From: Camellia lanceoleosa
Lineage: Eukaryota > Streptophyta > Magnoliopsida > Ericales > Theaceae
NCBI GenBank assembly: GCA_025200525.1
Contig: CM045761.1
Location: 83,772,506 to 83,836,505, forward strand
Direction: 5' to 3'
Length of the DNA stretch: 64,000 bases
In this document: positions 33,551 to 46,504 of the stretch, piece by piece
Layout of the letters: each line of letters begins with the position of its first letter
Numbering within the stretch: position 1 is the stretch's first letter
The notes under the pieces: generated by a model
The model's database searches: none
What the model was told of the DNA's origin: nothing
What the model saw: the letters and a program-made list of their open reading frames with translations, nothing else
Position numbers and translations under genes: made by a program

Positions 33551-34073
33551 TGTGATGCCTCGAGTCCTTTTAAAGCAATTGAGTGTATTAATCTATAATT
33601 TCTGTCTCTTTTAATTATCTTCGTCACTACTGAGCCTTTTAAATCTTGTGTTGTTACCTATTATTCCTTGTAATTGTTCATGAATATATACATTTCAGTG
33701 TATTCGAGGATGTCATTTTGTACTCTGGGTGTTGGAGTGAAACCAGGGAAAATTATGGAAATGTTTAGAGGAGGTTCTGTCTCACTTTCAAGTTGAGACC
33801 GCTCGAGCTCTCCTTTCGTTGCTTGAGCGGTAATGTCAACCTCCCGGCATCTAGTTTTACAGCTTGAACTTCTGGGAGCTTGTATTCTTCGCTCGAGCGA
33901 AGGTTTTCATTGTTCGAGTGGTCGTTTGCAGGAAGGAGAGAGATTGTAGGAGTTTGAATTTTTTGCTCGAGCGCAGATTTGATTGCTCAAATAGTCTGTT
34001 TGTAGTTTGCTCCGAAAAATGTGTCCAATCAAAAGTTGAGCCCTTACACATTTTTCTTTTACTTTTCACTTCA

Positions 34074-34105
<32 letters not shown>

Positions 34106-35762
34106 TAATTCTCACTCTCTTTTCTCTCATCTCTCTCTAGAAACCCTCCACTCACTTCATTTACTTCCTTGATCTCTCCTTATCCATTGAGATTTCGATC
34201 ATAGTGCCTTCTTTAAATTTGGAGACCTCATCAAGGGCTATGTTGTGTGCGGTGGAGATCAGATTTTGATGCCGTTGATTTCGAAACTTTTCATCTTTTC
34301 TTCTCAAAGTCTTGAGGTAGGGAGCTTCTTTGAGTTATAGATATGATTTTAGCATGTCTTGTTCATTTCTCTACAACTTCAAATTTGGGTTTAGGGTTTT
34401 AAAGTGTTGCATTTAGGAAATGTTAGAGAATTTTTTTCCCCCCATGAATTTGGCCCAAGATAAATTATTTTGTGAACTGTGAACCATTTGGGGATGCATG
34501 CAAGAGAATATTTTGAAAATGAAGGAAAAACCCTATTTTGATCAAACCCTAGGTTTTGGGGCAATTTGGAGAAAAGTGAAATTTGTGAAGTGTCCATGGA
34601 ATTGATGTTAAATCCTTTGAGAAAGTGAAGAAATTTTGCTCACATTGTTGTGTTGTTGAGATACTCATGAAAGGGATAAGAGTTGAGATTGGGCAATTAT
34701 GATAATATGTTGTGCATATATTTAGATTATTAAAAATGAAAACGAATGTTGATTGTGTATATGAGTAAATGTCATATGTCACATAGATTCGTATTATGCC
34801 ATGATTCCTTTTGAAACTATTAAACAATAGAAGTTTACTTGAACAACTGTTGAAATTCTTGGAGATACCATATGTAATTATCTTTCATTTCATTCATTTG
34901 AATTTTGAATATTGTTCAATTATGGCTATGCCTTGGAAATTAATTCATTGTTTTGAGGAAACAACTAATGTTATGGAAACATTTCAGTGTAAATACATTT
35001 AGTGAGTCCGGATACAGGGTTTAGTTGGTATCGTTTAAGTTGGCTTGAGTATCTCGGGTGAAAGATCGAAAATACGAGCACGGAGGTACTACGAGCCTTC
35101 CAGTTAGGAGCCGATAAAGTGGGGATTTGGTAGTGCTTGTTATGCCTACTTGTAGCTTAGGGATTACATGAGTTGTATTTACCACCCCATTGTCTAAATT
35201 TGAATTTCATGAAGAAAATGAACTTTTGAATGCGACATTGCATGTATTTTCAAAAAAAAATGCAAAACTCTGACATTTGAACACGGCATGGCATTGCATT
35301 CAGGTATATGAGACTGGTTAAACATATATATTTTGTTAAGAAATCTTTACTGGACTTTGTGCTCACCCCTAGTGGATTTGTGTAGGAAAAAATGTGGTGA
35401 TCTCACCTAGTTAAAGGTGTGGAGGGTATTGAGGGCAAGAGACTCTCATTTTTATGTGAATGTTGGCAAGCCAAGGGCATAATATGTTGGGGTTTGACAC
35501 CCTTTTTGTGTAACCAGGCTTAAGCCTTGGAACTTGTAACCTTTGAGCATTTACTTTGTTGCTTTTCTTTTACTTTTATATGGTTACACATGTTATGGAT
35601 TAATCCTTTTAGGAGCTTGAATATGTATTGCATGTAAACACTTTTGTATGCTTCCCTTATCAATTGAAATACTAATTTTGGAAAGCTGATTAATCAAGGT
35701 AGAATCGTGTATTGGATGAAATCATTATGTCTAGTTTATGTCTATTATTTGGGGGCGTTACA
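33551..35762 (+). mobile_element. LTR-like unit, probable old solo LTR, 2212 bp
   Basis: It starts TGTGATGCCTCGAGTCC at 33551 and ends GGGGGCGTTACA at 35762. CTCGAG-type words occupy 33800-33990. A (CT)n then (TA)n tract at 34075-34107 is followed by a long C/T-rich leader, as at the R region of gypsy LTRs. No primer-binding site or coding region follows. The flanking five bases (CTTTC and TTTTG) agree only at the middle TTT, so a target duplication is either decayed or absent. Confidence 0.65.
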
Positions 35763-35878
35763 TTTTGAAGAAATATTTTTCAATTTTTATATAAGTGTGA
35801 GTAAAAAAAAAAATTAGTGAAACATCCCTCTCTAACTTTGTGTAGTAAGAGAGGTCCAAGATTTTTTTTTTTTTTTAT

Positions 35879-36089
35879 TAGCTAAGGTTCCTCAACATTT
35901 TCACAGAGAAAAATTGATTCAGAGAAATTTTGCTCAACTTAGAGAAAGTTTGTCTGACTCAAAGAAATTTTGAAATTTCTCTGGTATGATTAGAGAAATT
36001 TCTCTGTAAAAATTGAAATATTTTTGAGTCGGGCAAAATTTCACTGAATCGAATTTTCTTTGTGAAAATGTTGAGGGATCTTAACTACT
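35879..36089. mobile_element. Foldback (hairpin) element, about 211 bp
   Basis: The left arm from 35879 reads TAGCTAAGGTTCCTCAAC, then ATTTTCACAGAGAAAA and TGATTCAGAGAAATTTTGC. The reverse complement of the right end reads TAGTAGTTAAGATCCCTC, then AACATTTTCACAAAGAAAA and CGATTCAGTGAAATTTTGC. The arms are about 90 bases with a handful of mismatches, and the centre is AATTTCTCTGGTATGATTAG. No clear target duplication was found. Confidence 0.8.
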
Positions 36090-37130
36090 ATAAAAATGTT
36101 ATATATCTTTTATCTTATAAAATCTTAATATCAGAAATCTTAAAAAAAGTTTCCCTTGAATATATGCATCTATACTTTGATATCTATCGATATCTATACT
36201 AGCATAAGAAACTTAAGAGTTTCAAACCATGTGTTTAAATTTTTTAAATTTTAAGAAATGCATATAGTATAGAAATATTGGAATTTCTAACTCTTTATAT
36301 AAAAAAGTTCAAAAACAAATTTAGTTATATCTATCAATGATGAAATTTATAAACGTAATAATTACAATTATAAGTTTTACTCCATTTCCCCGTATATCTA
36401 ATTCATCATATCTAATCAATATGTAATTTAAAATTTAAAAATCTTTACAAAGAAATTTTAAGTATAACTTTTAGTCTTATATAATTTTAAATTATTAAAA
36501 ATACTTATTTAAAACTTTTATCAATATTTTTTTTAATATAAAATTCAAATTCAACTCATGTATCGTGAGGTTACATTTAATATGAATATTGATAAGTGCC
36601 AAAATATATAAATTGAGACCCCTAAATTATATTAGTTAAGTTCATATCAATTATTATTCAATAATTTTAATGAGTTTATGTGTTGGGCAGGTTATATTTA
36701 AATATTAGAATAGTCTTTTAGTCCCTGTTGATTGATACCCGAACTAAACCACTATTCTATTGAATTATGGTCTTAGTAAGGATTTATTTTTGGTATGAAA
36801 AATGACCCACTAAATTTCAGCGTCATTGCGGGGACAATTAGCATGGTTGTTTAGATTTTTAAAATTAATTTGATTAATTCTCAGTTTAGGATTTTGTGTA
36901 TATAATTTTTGTTTTAGTTTTTTTTTTGAAGTAATAGCAAGTGCAGATTATTCAAATGACTGCAGATGAAGGACTTGCAGTTGGTTATGATTAAAAATTT
37001 GAGCTTCAAAAAAAAAAAAAAAAAAAATCGTTCAACAAAGTATTTTAAGTGTGAAGTTATTTGCAAGTAATTTGAATTTTCTACCAAAAAAAAAAAAAAA
37101 AGGGCTTATTTTGGGCACAATACTTGGGAG
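36090..37130. other. A+T-rich DNA with two poly-A runs
   Basis: Poly-A runs lie near 37006-37027 and 37085-37101. No gene or element end is recognised. Confidence 0.5.
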
Positions 37131-39529
37131 TATGAACTTTTGAGTAACAATTCCTTGGGGACCCAGTATGATTATTTGCAACCCATACAACCTAGTCCTT
37201 CAACCTTCGCTTGAGTGCAGAATTGACGCTCCCAGAACTTCAGACCAAACAAGGCTGACCTCTTAAGCGACCAAACCTATGCTCGAGCAAACTTTAACAT
37301 CTCCTAAAATCTCAAACCTACAAAAGTATTAGACGACCAGCCAGATCGCTCGAGCGAACAATACATCGCTTGAGTGAAGAGGAAGTAGAGACAAAAAAAT
37401 TCCCAGAGTTCTACAACCTCCCCACCTTAGAAAATTTTGTCCCCAAAATTAAAGAAAAAACTAACACAAGAACAACTCAATCACCAACAAAAAAGACGAC
37501 CCCAAACTCAAAACTAGGCCCAAACCTGGGATAAATTTGTGGATCTCGGTCCAACATCTCAGGGCCCCTAAGACTCCCTAAACAACAACAACAACAATAA
37601 CTAGCACCCTAAGAATGTTCACCATGCCTCAACCACCAACAACATGTACAACACCACCAAGTGTTCAACTCTTGAATACGGAAGAAAGTCCTCATAATAG
37701 AACCATCAGTCAACTCTCACCAAAGAAGAGGACTTACAACCAAATGTGGTCAAAACAACACTCTGGCATAACAAGCCCCAACCACCCCAAAACACTCTTC
37801 AAACCAACCACACAAACCCATGACTAACGATTCAAACAAAGTTGCTACCCAATTCATTCATTTCAAGTAAAACAATTAACAACATAATTCCTTATTAGAA
37901 TAAAGTTTTCTCTTTTTCTCAGTTCTTTGAAAGTCAATCCCTTGCATTTAAAACATTTCTCAAAAGGTACTCAAACTGACACCATCCGCAATTAGAAATA
38001 CATTTTTCCACTTTCCATGCAAAGCTCAAAAATTATTATTATTATTATTTTAAACATTTTTTCAAAGAACAAAAGTGTTAATGGGAACACCTAATCATCC
38101 ACAATTAAGTCGCAAAAACTATTTGGTGAAATCTCTCATCACAATTTAGGTTAAATCCACAACATATCCGTTTATCAACGCCAATCGAGGCCATATCACA
38201 AAATAATAATAATAATAAATAAATAAATAAATAAATAAATAATACTAATAATAATTCATTTCCACTTTCCTTTTCACATAACATCCGGTGAACCTCTACC
38301 ATCACCCAATAACACCCATCACTCTTACAGTGATGCAACAACAATATATACACAACATTTCTATAATAATAATAATTAATAAGAATAACAACCGTGCTAC
38401 CAACACAAGTAAATCATAAGAAATTCACGATTTTGCAATTTCTGTTCGCCATAAACATGATTATAAATTTTTACCTTCACGAGGCATAATGCACACGCCA
38501 AGACAATGAGTCTACAACATGTTACTCCAACCTGAGAAGTTTCGTTAACCCAAGACAAGTTTTACACTAATTTCACAACCACGTACACAAGACTCCACAC
38601 TCGCTAAACCACACTAAGGCAGCCACAACTTTACAACCCTCTTACTCAAGCCCCAGCTATTCTCAAGGTGTCTACTTGTCAAACATATTCCAACTTCAAC
38701 CCACTAATTAACCAACTCAACAAAATCCTACATGCAACACTAAACGTCGACGTGTTACCCAACACTATTCACTCCTATAAGGAGTTCCACACACCATTCC
38801 ACACATTCCTCGAACTCATACCAGATTCCCAGACCAAACCATACCACTCATGTTTCCAAATAGACCACCAACCATGTGCCTATATGGCCAACACATCCTC
38901 TCATCACTCCTAAGTCTGAATTGGACTTCTATATGTTAAGGCATACCACTCACACCCTTAGATCATCATACACGAACACCCTAACTTCAAAGAGAATCAT
39001 CCCATCACCAGGGATTTCAAACAAGATCAACGAGAAACCAACCTTCATGACAAGTGTGATCCACACCACCAACTTTACACTACATACCTATGTGGTAATT
39101 CAAACTCCTCCTCCTACCACCAAGGAATCAATAAACTTAGCAACAACCTGACCAACCATGCAACCCAAGCACCTAAGACCACAAACTTAACCCCTGCTCT
39201 CTTACTCAAGGAACGCAATTCTCACATTGTTCTCAAGGAATTTCCCCCAACACTACCCCAATAACTCTCTCCTATTATATGAACTCTAATGGATCATACT
39301 ACCCCACATCATACACTCATAATAAAAGAACTTCATTCCCAACATCCCAGTCCCAATTACGTATAATTCTCACAAGACCCCACACACTCAACTTACGAAG
39401 CAATAATGGGTTCTCAGCAGGACTAAAATTATAAATTTAACAAGAATTCATCAAACATATAAAATTAAAGTCATTACAATCCAATTCCCTTGGAAAACAC
39501 ACACATATATATATATATATAAACATACG
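37131..39529 (-). mobile_element. 3' end of a gypsy element: truncated LTR, polypurine tract, 3' internal region
   Basis: On the minus strand AATTTTGGGGACAAAATTTT and AAGGTGGGGAGGT (37416-37428) precede an LTR start TGTAGAACTCTGGG at 37415. This is the usual gypsy polypurine-tract layout. The LTR contains CTCGAG-type words (37205-37380) and seems cut off near 37130. The internal part, 37430-39420, is strikingly poor in G on the plus strand and has no recognisable pol domain. Element A begins at 39530. The interpretation rests on the polypurine tract and LTR start. Confidence 0.55.
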
Positions 39530-42387
39530 TGTAGCTCGACTTTTCGTGCTCCTTTCGAATACGACTGGCCCTACAGTTCAGACTCCTACGGTTCTAAATC
39601 TGATCTCACAAGTGCAATATAAAATAGAGAAACACCAAAAAGTCCAAATCTGGCAAATCTTTTGAAAAATCGATTTTAAATTAAAAATGCCAAAAATAGA
39701 CTACTTTGCCAAATACAGAGTCGCCACCTAAATGTTTTATTTTGAAAAATTTAGGAAACTTGGGACTCGTGCCAAAGGCCACTTATTCGTCATCACCAAA
39801 GTTGTCTCGGCTCGGGAACTTAGGTACCAGAGGGGAAGGTCATGAATTGAGCACCCCACTCACCCGATCAAAGATCGGCCTCTACTAATCATGATGTGAT
39901 TCTTATTTACATTATATGCTCTTGTTTCGATTATTAGGCTAACATTACTATGTGTTGCACATAAGTATAGACTAATTTGGAAAAATTGGAACACTTGATC
40001 TCATGTATGTTTGAAAAATTGTTTCGAATATGTATCACTTGAAAAAGTGATCACATATGTACATTACTCAAATTATTCCAATTCAAGCAATTATCTTTCA
40101 TCCATAGGCATTCAAGAAGATATATCAATTAAGCACTTAGCCTCATGGTAAGCATGCTAGACATGGCAACAATCACACGTATGCAATATGCTAAAGCACA
40201 AAAATGCTCACCTAGTACTCCAAGGTGAGCAAAAAGAAACAAAAGAGTTAGAAAAACATGCATGCACCTAACTAATGCAACACATGCGATATGTAACTAA
40301 TAGGCTCAGCTACTAATTATTACATGTGAGTCAATTTGAAAGCATGCAGTTTAAACACGTATTCAACGAAGTATTTAAACGACAATGCATTGTTAGAATG
40401 ATGAACCGAGCCTCGATGCATGCAAGACAAGTAGATGCGAACATGGAGTATGCTAAAAGGAAAGTGATGTTCTAAGCTACCCATTATAAGCAAGTAAATA
40501 AAAGGGAGAAAAACGTAGGGTTGGAAGACATACACATTATTACATATTTTGGCCCTCACATAAGGGGGTCCGAATGAATAACCTAGCTAATTAATTACCT
40601 AATTAACTAACTATTACAAACCCAAATGAATAAATTAGCTAAGCTACTTAACTAATTATTACAACAATAAATTAACTAATTATTCTAGCTAATTAAATAA
40701 GTACAACACATAGCTATTCTAACTAATTAGTTACAAGCCCTCTACTCCAAGCATAATTACAACATCATCTTGACGGATCCCGAGAATCGAGGGATGACTC
40801 ATGCATGGATGCAGATTTCCACCCAATAATGCTCTCCGTTTTGCTACTAGAATGCCTCTGTTGCACAGTCATAGTTGGAAAAATGCACTGTTTTTCACCT
40901 CAACTTCTGCTTTACTATGCTGGAAAAAAGACATTGCCGGCCTTGAAAAAGTGGCCGGCAACCCAGAAGTAGTGGTCGAGAGCCCACTAATAGTGGGTTG
41001 CCATCCAGAAAAGTTGGCCTGCTGGCCACTAATGTTGGTTCTGTCCTGCAGCAATAAAGGACAAACAAAGCACAAACCAGAGTATTCTCAAGGGATGTTT
41101 GTCCACTTTGCCTCTCCTTATCAACAAACAGGTCAAAGGAGGAGTAGGCTCAATTCACAAGCCATCATTCGGTGAAATCACATTGCATGATGACTTATGA
41201 ATTGAGGGACACAATTTCAATAAATACATGACAAAAGACCAACAAAACATCCTCCTTATCATGGATTGATCAAGAGAAGTGGTTGACATTGACTCTTGAA
41301 CCATTTACATCACTAACAAGTATGAAACGACTCAAGACTCAATGGGTTCAATTAACATCTGATTGAACCCAAGTTAATTTTAGTATATCGCATCACTTTT
41401 AGTCCCAATTTTATTACTTCATTTTAATTACCTTTCCATTCATTAACCAATTGAGTCCAAAAATGAGCTTTAAGTCCACTAATGGAGAGAAGTACCAAAC
41501 CAAGCATTGTTTTAAGCATGAGAGAAGTGTCATGCCATTGGTAATGAACCCCCAAAGGGATTAAACCATTAAGCACAACAACCTTAATCTCAAGCTTAAA
41601 CAAACAACTAGTTTGAAACCACTCAAAGCAAATAAAATGCTAAGAAAGGAGGGAGGTTGTAGAGGTGATTAGATATGAATACAAGTATGGAAAGCTTGAA
41701 ATAAACACTATCAACTCAAATAGGTTAGTGGCTAAGGCCTAAACCACCAAGCCTATGAGGACAATTACACTACAAGTATACTATACAAAGCATGGATGAA
41801 GCTAACACATAAAAACAATCCTAAAACAGTCTTAAGACAACCCAAAAAAGTGCTGAAATTAAGATAAAAATAGCTAAAACAATAAGCTAAAATATGGAGC
41901 AAGTTCAGCTAGTAATCAAACACAAGGAGGGGAGGCCACCCCCTCCATTTTTGAGACTTCAAAACATGATTTTAGCCTCTAAAAAACCTCTGAAAATTAG
42001 TGGTAAAAAGCTCAAAAAAAAGGTGATGAGAAGGTGGGAAACACAAGGGCAAAGGCCTTAGAAGCAAGGTGGAAAGGCCTTAGAAGCAAGGTTCAAAGAA
42101 GGGCTATCAACTCCTCTACCTTCAATGGCCTTAAACCACAAATTTCAGCCCAAAAATACAGGTAATAAACAATCTTAAAAAAAGTAGAAAAGATGGAAAA
42201 CAAGTGGTGTAGAGATGATACAAAAGCAAGAGAAGGTCCACGTCATGAAAAGGAATGAACCCTTGAGTTACAAACCACCAATTTCACACTCTCAAGTGCC
42301 TCAAGAGCTAAAATTTAAGTCCAAATCCCCTCAGCAAAGAACTCTCCAGGTTTGGTTTAGAGTGTTTAAGCAAAGGCTATGTAAGTT

Positions 42388-42426
<39 letters not shown>

Positions 42427-42799
42427 TTGCTCTTTTAAAAATATTTTCTCACTCCTTAATTTTTCCAACCATTAAACCATGAGGAAAGTTCATCTATATA
42501 TAGAAAACCATGTGCCTATCTCAAAAATATTTGTATACCTACAGCTGGAATGGTGCATGTACATGGGGGGACAGTTGGCAGAAAATATCTGTGTTTTTGC
42601 ACTAGTGGATGGCAGGTCACTAGAGGCACAAGCCTGAAAAACCACTGCTTTAGTCCAAAACAAGGTACAAGGTTTGAAGGTACAAAACTGAGGTTTCCTA
42701 CTGAGGAAGTCAAGCATTTGACAAGCGTACATATTCATCATTAAGTCATCAATCAGTGATGCCCAAGTCTTAAAGGCGGTCAAAAATGGGGTGTCTATA
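39530..42799 (-). repeat. 3' LTR of Ogre/Tat-like element A, 3270 bp
   Basis: On the minus strand it starts TATAGACACCCC at 42799 (TG decayed to TA; compare TGTAGACACCCC in element B). It ends GTCGAGCTACA at 39530. The first 1.2 kb from the 39530 side matches 51054-52260, and most of it matches B's LTR in reverse orientation. Internal features are a 21-bp minisatellite (40932-41035) and a (GA)n run (42390-42422). The frame at 40801-41175 crosses the minisatellite and is not a gene. Confidence 0.85.
40932..41035 (-). repeat. 21-bp minisatellite inside the LTR of element A, five units
   Basis: On the minus strand five consecutive 21-base units carry a core like AGTGGCCAGCAGGCCA, with variants TCTGGATGGCAACCCA, AGTGGGCTCTCGACCA and TCTGGGTTGCCGGCCA. 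Element B has about three units at the matching place (54541-54603), so the copy number varies between copies. Confidence 0.85.
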
Positions 42800-43469
42800 G
42801 TTGCCCTTCTTTGACAGAGCTTGAAGTCATGAAATGACGTGAGTGAATGTTAAAGCCCAAAGACAACCTATTTTGACAAGGCCGTAAGACTTGGGCAAAC
42901 AAAAAAAATGCAAATGCAATTGCTTGAACCTGGGGATTGCCTTAGTATCCCTTTGCAAGGAATCAAACCAGCGTAGTTCAGGGGCAGAATGCAAAATGAT
43001 ACACAATGCAACAAAACAATGTAATGATATACTGTGTAACAAAATAATCAAACCACAAGCAGTGCAAAACCACACAACTACCATAAAGGGATGAAGATGC
43101 AAAATCAAACTACGTTTTATATAGAAAAGAAGTGGGCACAGCCAAACGACGCCTAACATAGGCTAAGTGCCTACATCCTCAATACTGGCCTTAACACAAC
43201 ATGGATGCTTACACATAACAAAACCATGTTTCAACATGAAAAGGGTGCGAGCACATGTAGAACTATGTTTTTCGCAGAAAGAGAAAGAGTACAAGTAATT
43301 GGATGGTATGATATATGTGAGGAATGATCTGCTAAGGAAAGATAATGATCCTAAATGCTAAATGCAACAAAACAAAGTACAATGCAATGGATGCAATGAA
43401 TACAGGTGATAAAATGGTATGATGTAATGGATGCGATGGATAATGTAGTAGATGAATAGGGTGACATAC
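42800..43469 (-). other. 3' noncoding end of element A, with polypurine tract
   Basis: On the minus strand GTCAAAGAAGGGCAAC (42800-42815) is the purine-rich segment next to the LTR. The next few hundred bases (about 43195-43265) match B at 63290-63360, including GTTGAAACATGGTTTTG-like text. No gene is present. Confidence 0.7.
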
Positions 43470-44150
43470 TCTAACCATGCTGGAATTGTGAGAGGATGAA
43501 GAACAAATCCCAAACACACTAAAATTGTGTGAGGAAATGAACACTCTAACCACGCTGAAATCGTGAGAATAAGAAGAACAAATCCCAAACAAGATAAAAT
43601 CGTGTGAGGAAAAGAACACTCTAAACACACTGAAATCATAATCACGCTAAAATCGTGAGAAAAGGAAGAACAAATCCCAAACACACTGAAATCGTGTGAG
43701 GAAAGGGACACTCTAACCACGCTGAAATCGTGAGAAAAGGAAGAATAAATCCCAAACACGCTGAAATTGTGTGAGAAAATGAACACTTTAACCACACTGA
43801 AATCGTAAAAAGAGGAAGAACAAATCCCAAACATACTAAAATCGTGTGAGGAAAGGAATACTCAAGCTACGCTGAAATTGTAAGAAGATGAAGAATAAAT
43901 CCCAAACACACTGAAATCGTGTAAGGAAAGGAACACTCTAACCACGCTGAAATCGTGAGAAGATGAAGAACAAATCCCAAACACGCTAAAATCGTGTGAG
44001 GAAAGGAACATTCTAACCACGCTGAAATCGTGAGAAAAGGTCCTAAGAAAACCGCTCAGGGTCGCGTTCCACGCGTCTTGAGATAAATTCCAAACATGTT
44101 GAAATTGTTTAAGGAAAGGAACACTCAAACCACACTGAAATCATTAGAAG
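43470..44150 (-). repeat. 75-bp tandem array of hairpin words in element A
   Basis: Units start at 43470, 43545, 43620, 43712, 43787, 43862, 43937 and 44012 (spacing 75 except one of 92), with a partial unit near 44125. Each unit contains two short palindromic words: CACGCTGAAATCGTG and CACACTGAAATCGTGTG (stem 4-5 bp, loop 7). AAGAACAAATCCCAAA and GAGGAAAGGAACACTCTAAC link them. Open frames running through on the minus strand encode only the repeat. Confidence 0.92.
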
Positions 44151-46392
44151 AGGTCCTGAGATGATGCGATGGATACAAAGAGTATGATGAGATTGTATGA
44201 TAGATGCACAAAGTATGATGAGATTTTGCGATAGATGCAAGAAGATGACATGATTATGCAGTGGATGATGCTCAGGAAATGCAGTAAATAAACAAAGCGG
44301 CACTTTAGAAAGTACCTCATGGGGTGACTGGCGATGAACCACTCTACTTTGATGGGAATATCCCTCTTGTGTTCTTTGAACTCTTACCTTTAACTTACAG
44401 TTCAAAGGCCCTCAAATGCTGACAAGAGGTAACCTCTGCATGTAAAAGCCACGGATGCCGCTTTTCTTCCTGATCATATTCACAACTTTTCCTATTCTCC
44501 AACGGGGTGACAGACTAGGTTGGTGCAGTATCCAGAATTGAGGTGCATACAAGCTACCTCAACCTATGGGGCTGCCATACAGATTTTAAGCCAGGGATAC
44601 ACCCTCGGGTATTTAAACCAGACTTTAGTCTCTAAAATTCCAAACCTTTGTGTTCTAGGTGTCGTCATTCGAACTCTAGTTTCCACCGCCCCAATTGGTC
44701 TCCTATGAACTCATTGCAAACACAGCCAAGATGTCTCTGGTGGGGAATGGTGTTCGAGGAGAGCACTTTTGATCGCTATTCTGGCTTGAAGCACGCTTGA
44801 GCTTGAGGTCGGGGTTTGATGGCCATTCTGGCTTGAAACATGCTTTGAGCTTGAGATTGAGGTACACTCATACTTCAAAGACATGACAAGGCTTGAAAAG
44901 GTGCCTTCAGAATGCAATCCCGAAAAAATGCTGAAGTTGAAACAAACTCAGATGCTTCAATTTTCCCTCTTTTTCTTTTGCTTTGCAGTCCAGAACCTAT
45001 GTAGCTTCAGATAGGTCCTTGTTCTATTGCTCTCTCTTTTGATCGGGGTTGGACACTGTAGTTTATGAAAGAAAGAATCCTGTTTTGCACACCATGTTGG
45101 GAATGGCACAACACTTTGAGCATAAAATGATTTATTTTTGAAATTGGAACTAAGAATGAGTTCTTAACCAGGTATTGAGCCTATGACTGACCATAGTACA
45201 CCATACGACTCAACAAAGGAAAAATAAAGTGAAAACAACCTAACACAACTATTTACACTCAAAACGACTCAAAACGAGAATCAAGACAAACAAAACAACA
45301 AACACAACACTTGGATGTTTTGCACCAGTGGGAGACCTCTCGGTTCATGGGGAGCCCACTGCTTCTCCAGGTATTGTTTCCTACCCTTTGTTATTTACGG
45401 CTAATCTCTTTTTTCCCTGAAAAGCCATTTTTCCACTTTTTCTCTTAGCACACATCTCTCTATTATTTAATCTCTCTTATTTTTTTATTCCTTCCTAGGT
45501 GTGGTTGATGGATAAGCTGAAAGTTGTGAACCTTATGAGGAGGGTCGAATATCCAGCTATATTTCCAGTTCGTGCTTCACACTTGGTTTGATACCTCATT
45601 GCTTGGAGGATGAGAGAGTTTTTGGCGCCTGTGGCTAGCTTCAATTGTGCCTTTCTGGCGAGTATGTTCACAATGGGGAAAAGATAGAGAACCTGACTCA
45701 ACTGTGCTCCTAGTTCATTATTTTGACCATTTTTTGTTTTTGGCTTTCTGCTAAAACAATTTTGACCAACATAAGAGTTAGATCAACATGATTATTCGAC
45801 TTTCTGCTTTGAAATCATGTAAGTCAGGCTATAATCACCGAAATATTTCCTTTTTTGGGTCCAATAAATGGTCCAGTTTTGGAAAAATAGGATAATTTCC
45901 GAGAGAAATAGTCAACTTCATTAAAAATCCTCAAAAACTATTTTGGCAAACGGCCACTTCTCAACCAACGTAAAATTAACTCTTGAGATGCACAACCTCA
46001 GATCTGAACTTGAATTGTCTTGCAGCTGAATCCTTTAACAGAATAGGACACTCAATTTTGAATGAAGGTAAGCCAGTTAGACATGGATAGGATAGCTGAG
46101 TTGAACAAGGATAAGCCAATCAACATGGATAAGACAAGCAGGTTAAAAATGGTTAGGGTCGAACTTCAGGATGAAGTCGCCTACGTATCCCAAAGATGGG
46201 AATCAGGTCGTACGTAGTTCTCGGGTTAAGGTACACTCGGGTATTAACACTCTCCTTTTGCGCTTTAACTTTTTCCAAAGCCGCCCTTTCGGGTTTTCAA
46301 CCTTGCGAGCTATTTTTCTTTCTCTTTCTTCTTTTTTTATTTTTCTTCATTTCTTTTTCTTTTTTCCTTTTTTTTTATTCTTTCAATTTTGT

Positions 46393-46435
<43 letters not shown>

Positions 46436-46500
46436 CTTGCTCTAACTTTTGTCTGGGTTGCTCTTCCGAGTTTTCGGCCCAACGAGCCTCTCAAGGATAG
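44151..46500 (-). other. Long 3' noncoding region of element A
   Basis: Blocks here match element B in reverse: 44519-44700 with 62820-63010 (GACTAAAGTCTGGTTTAAAT, GGCAGCCCCATAGGTTGAGG), and 46140-46200 with 60900-60965 (CTGATTCCCAT, GGGATACGTAG). The stretch 46250-46500 has the CCTTTCGGGTTTTC module and a (CT)n run (46398-46430). No reverse transcriptase, integrase or other coding domain is seen. Confidence 0.7.
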
Positions 46501-46504
46501 AAGT

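Noticed and set aside
33546..35767. CTTTC / TTTTG as target duplication of the third LTR-like unit
   Set aside because: Only three of five bases agree, so it was not counted as evidence.
40801..41175. A 124-codon plus-strand frame
   Set aside because: It lies across the LTR minisatellite of element A, antisense to the element, and resembles no family.
43332..43834. Open frames on the minus strand rich in Ser, Phe and His
   Set aside because: They translate the 75-bp tandem array and nothing else.
43470..44150. A repeat-spacer pattern resembling a CRISPR array
   Set aside because: The units are 75 bp and nearly identical throughout, so the 'spacers' are also repeated. The context is a plant retroelement.
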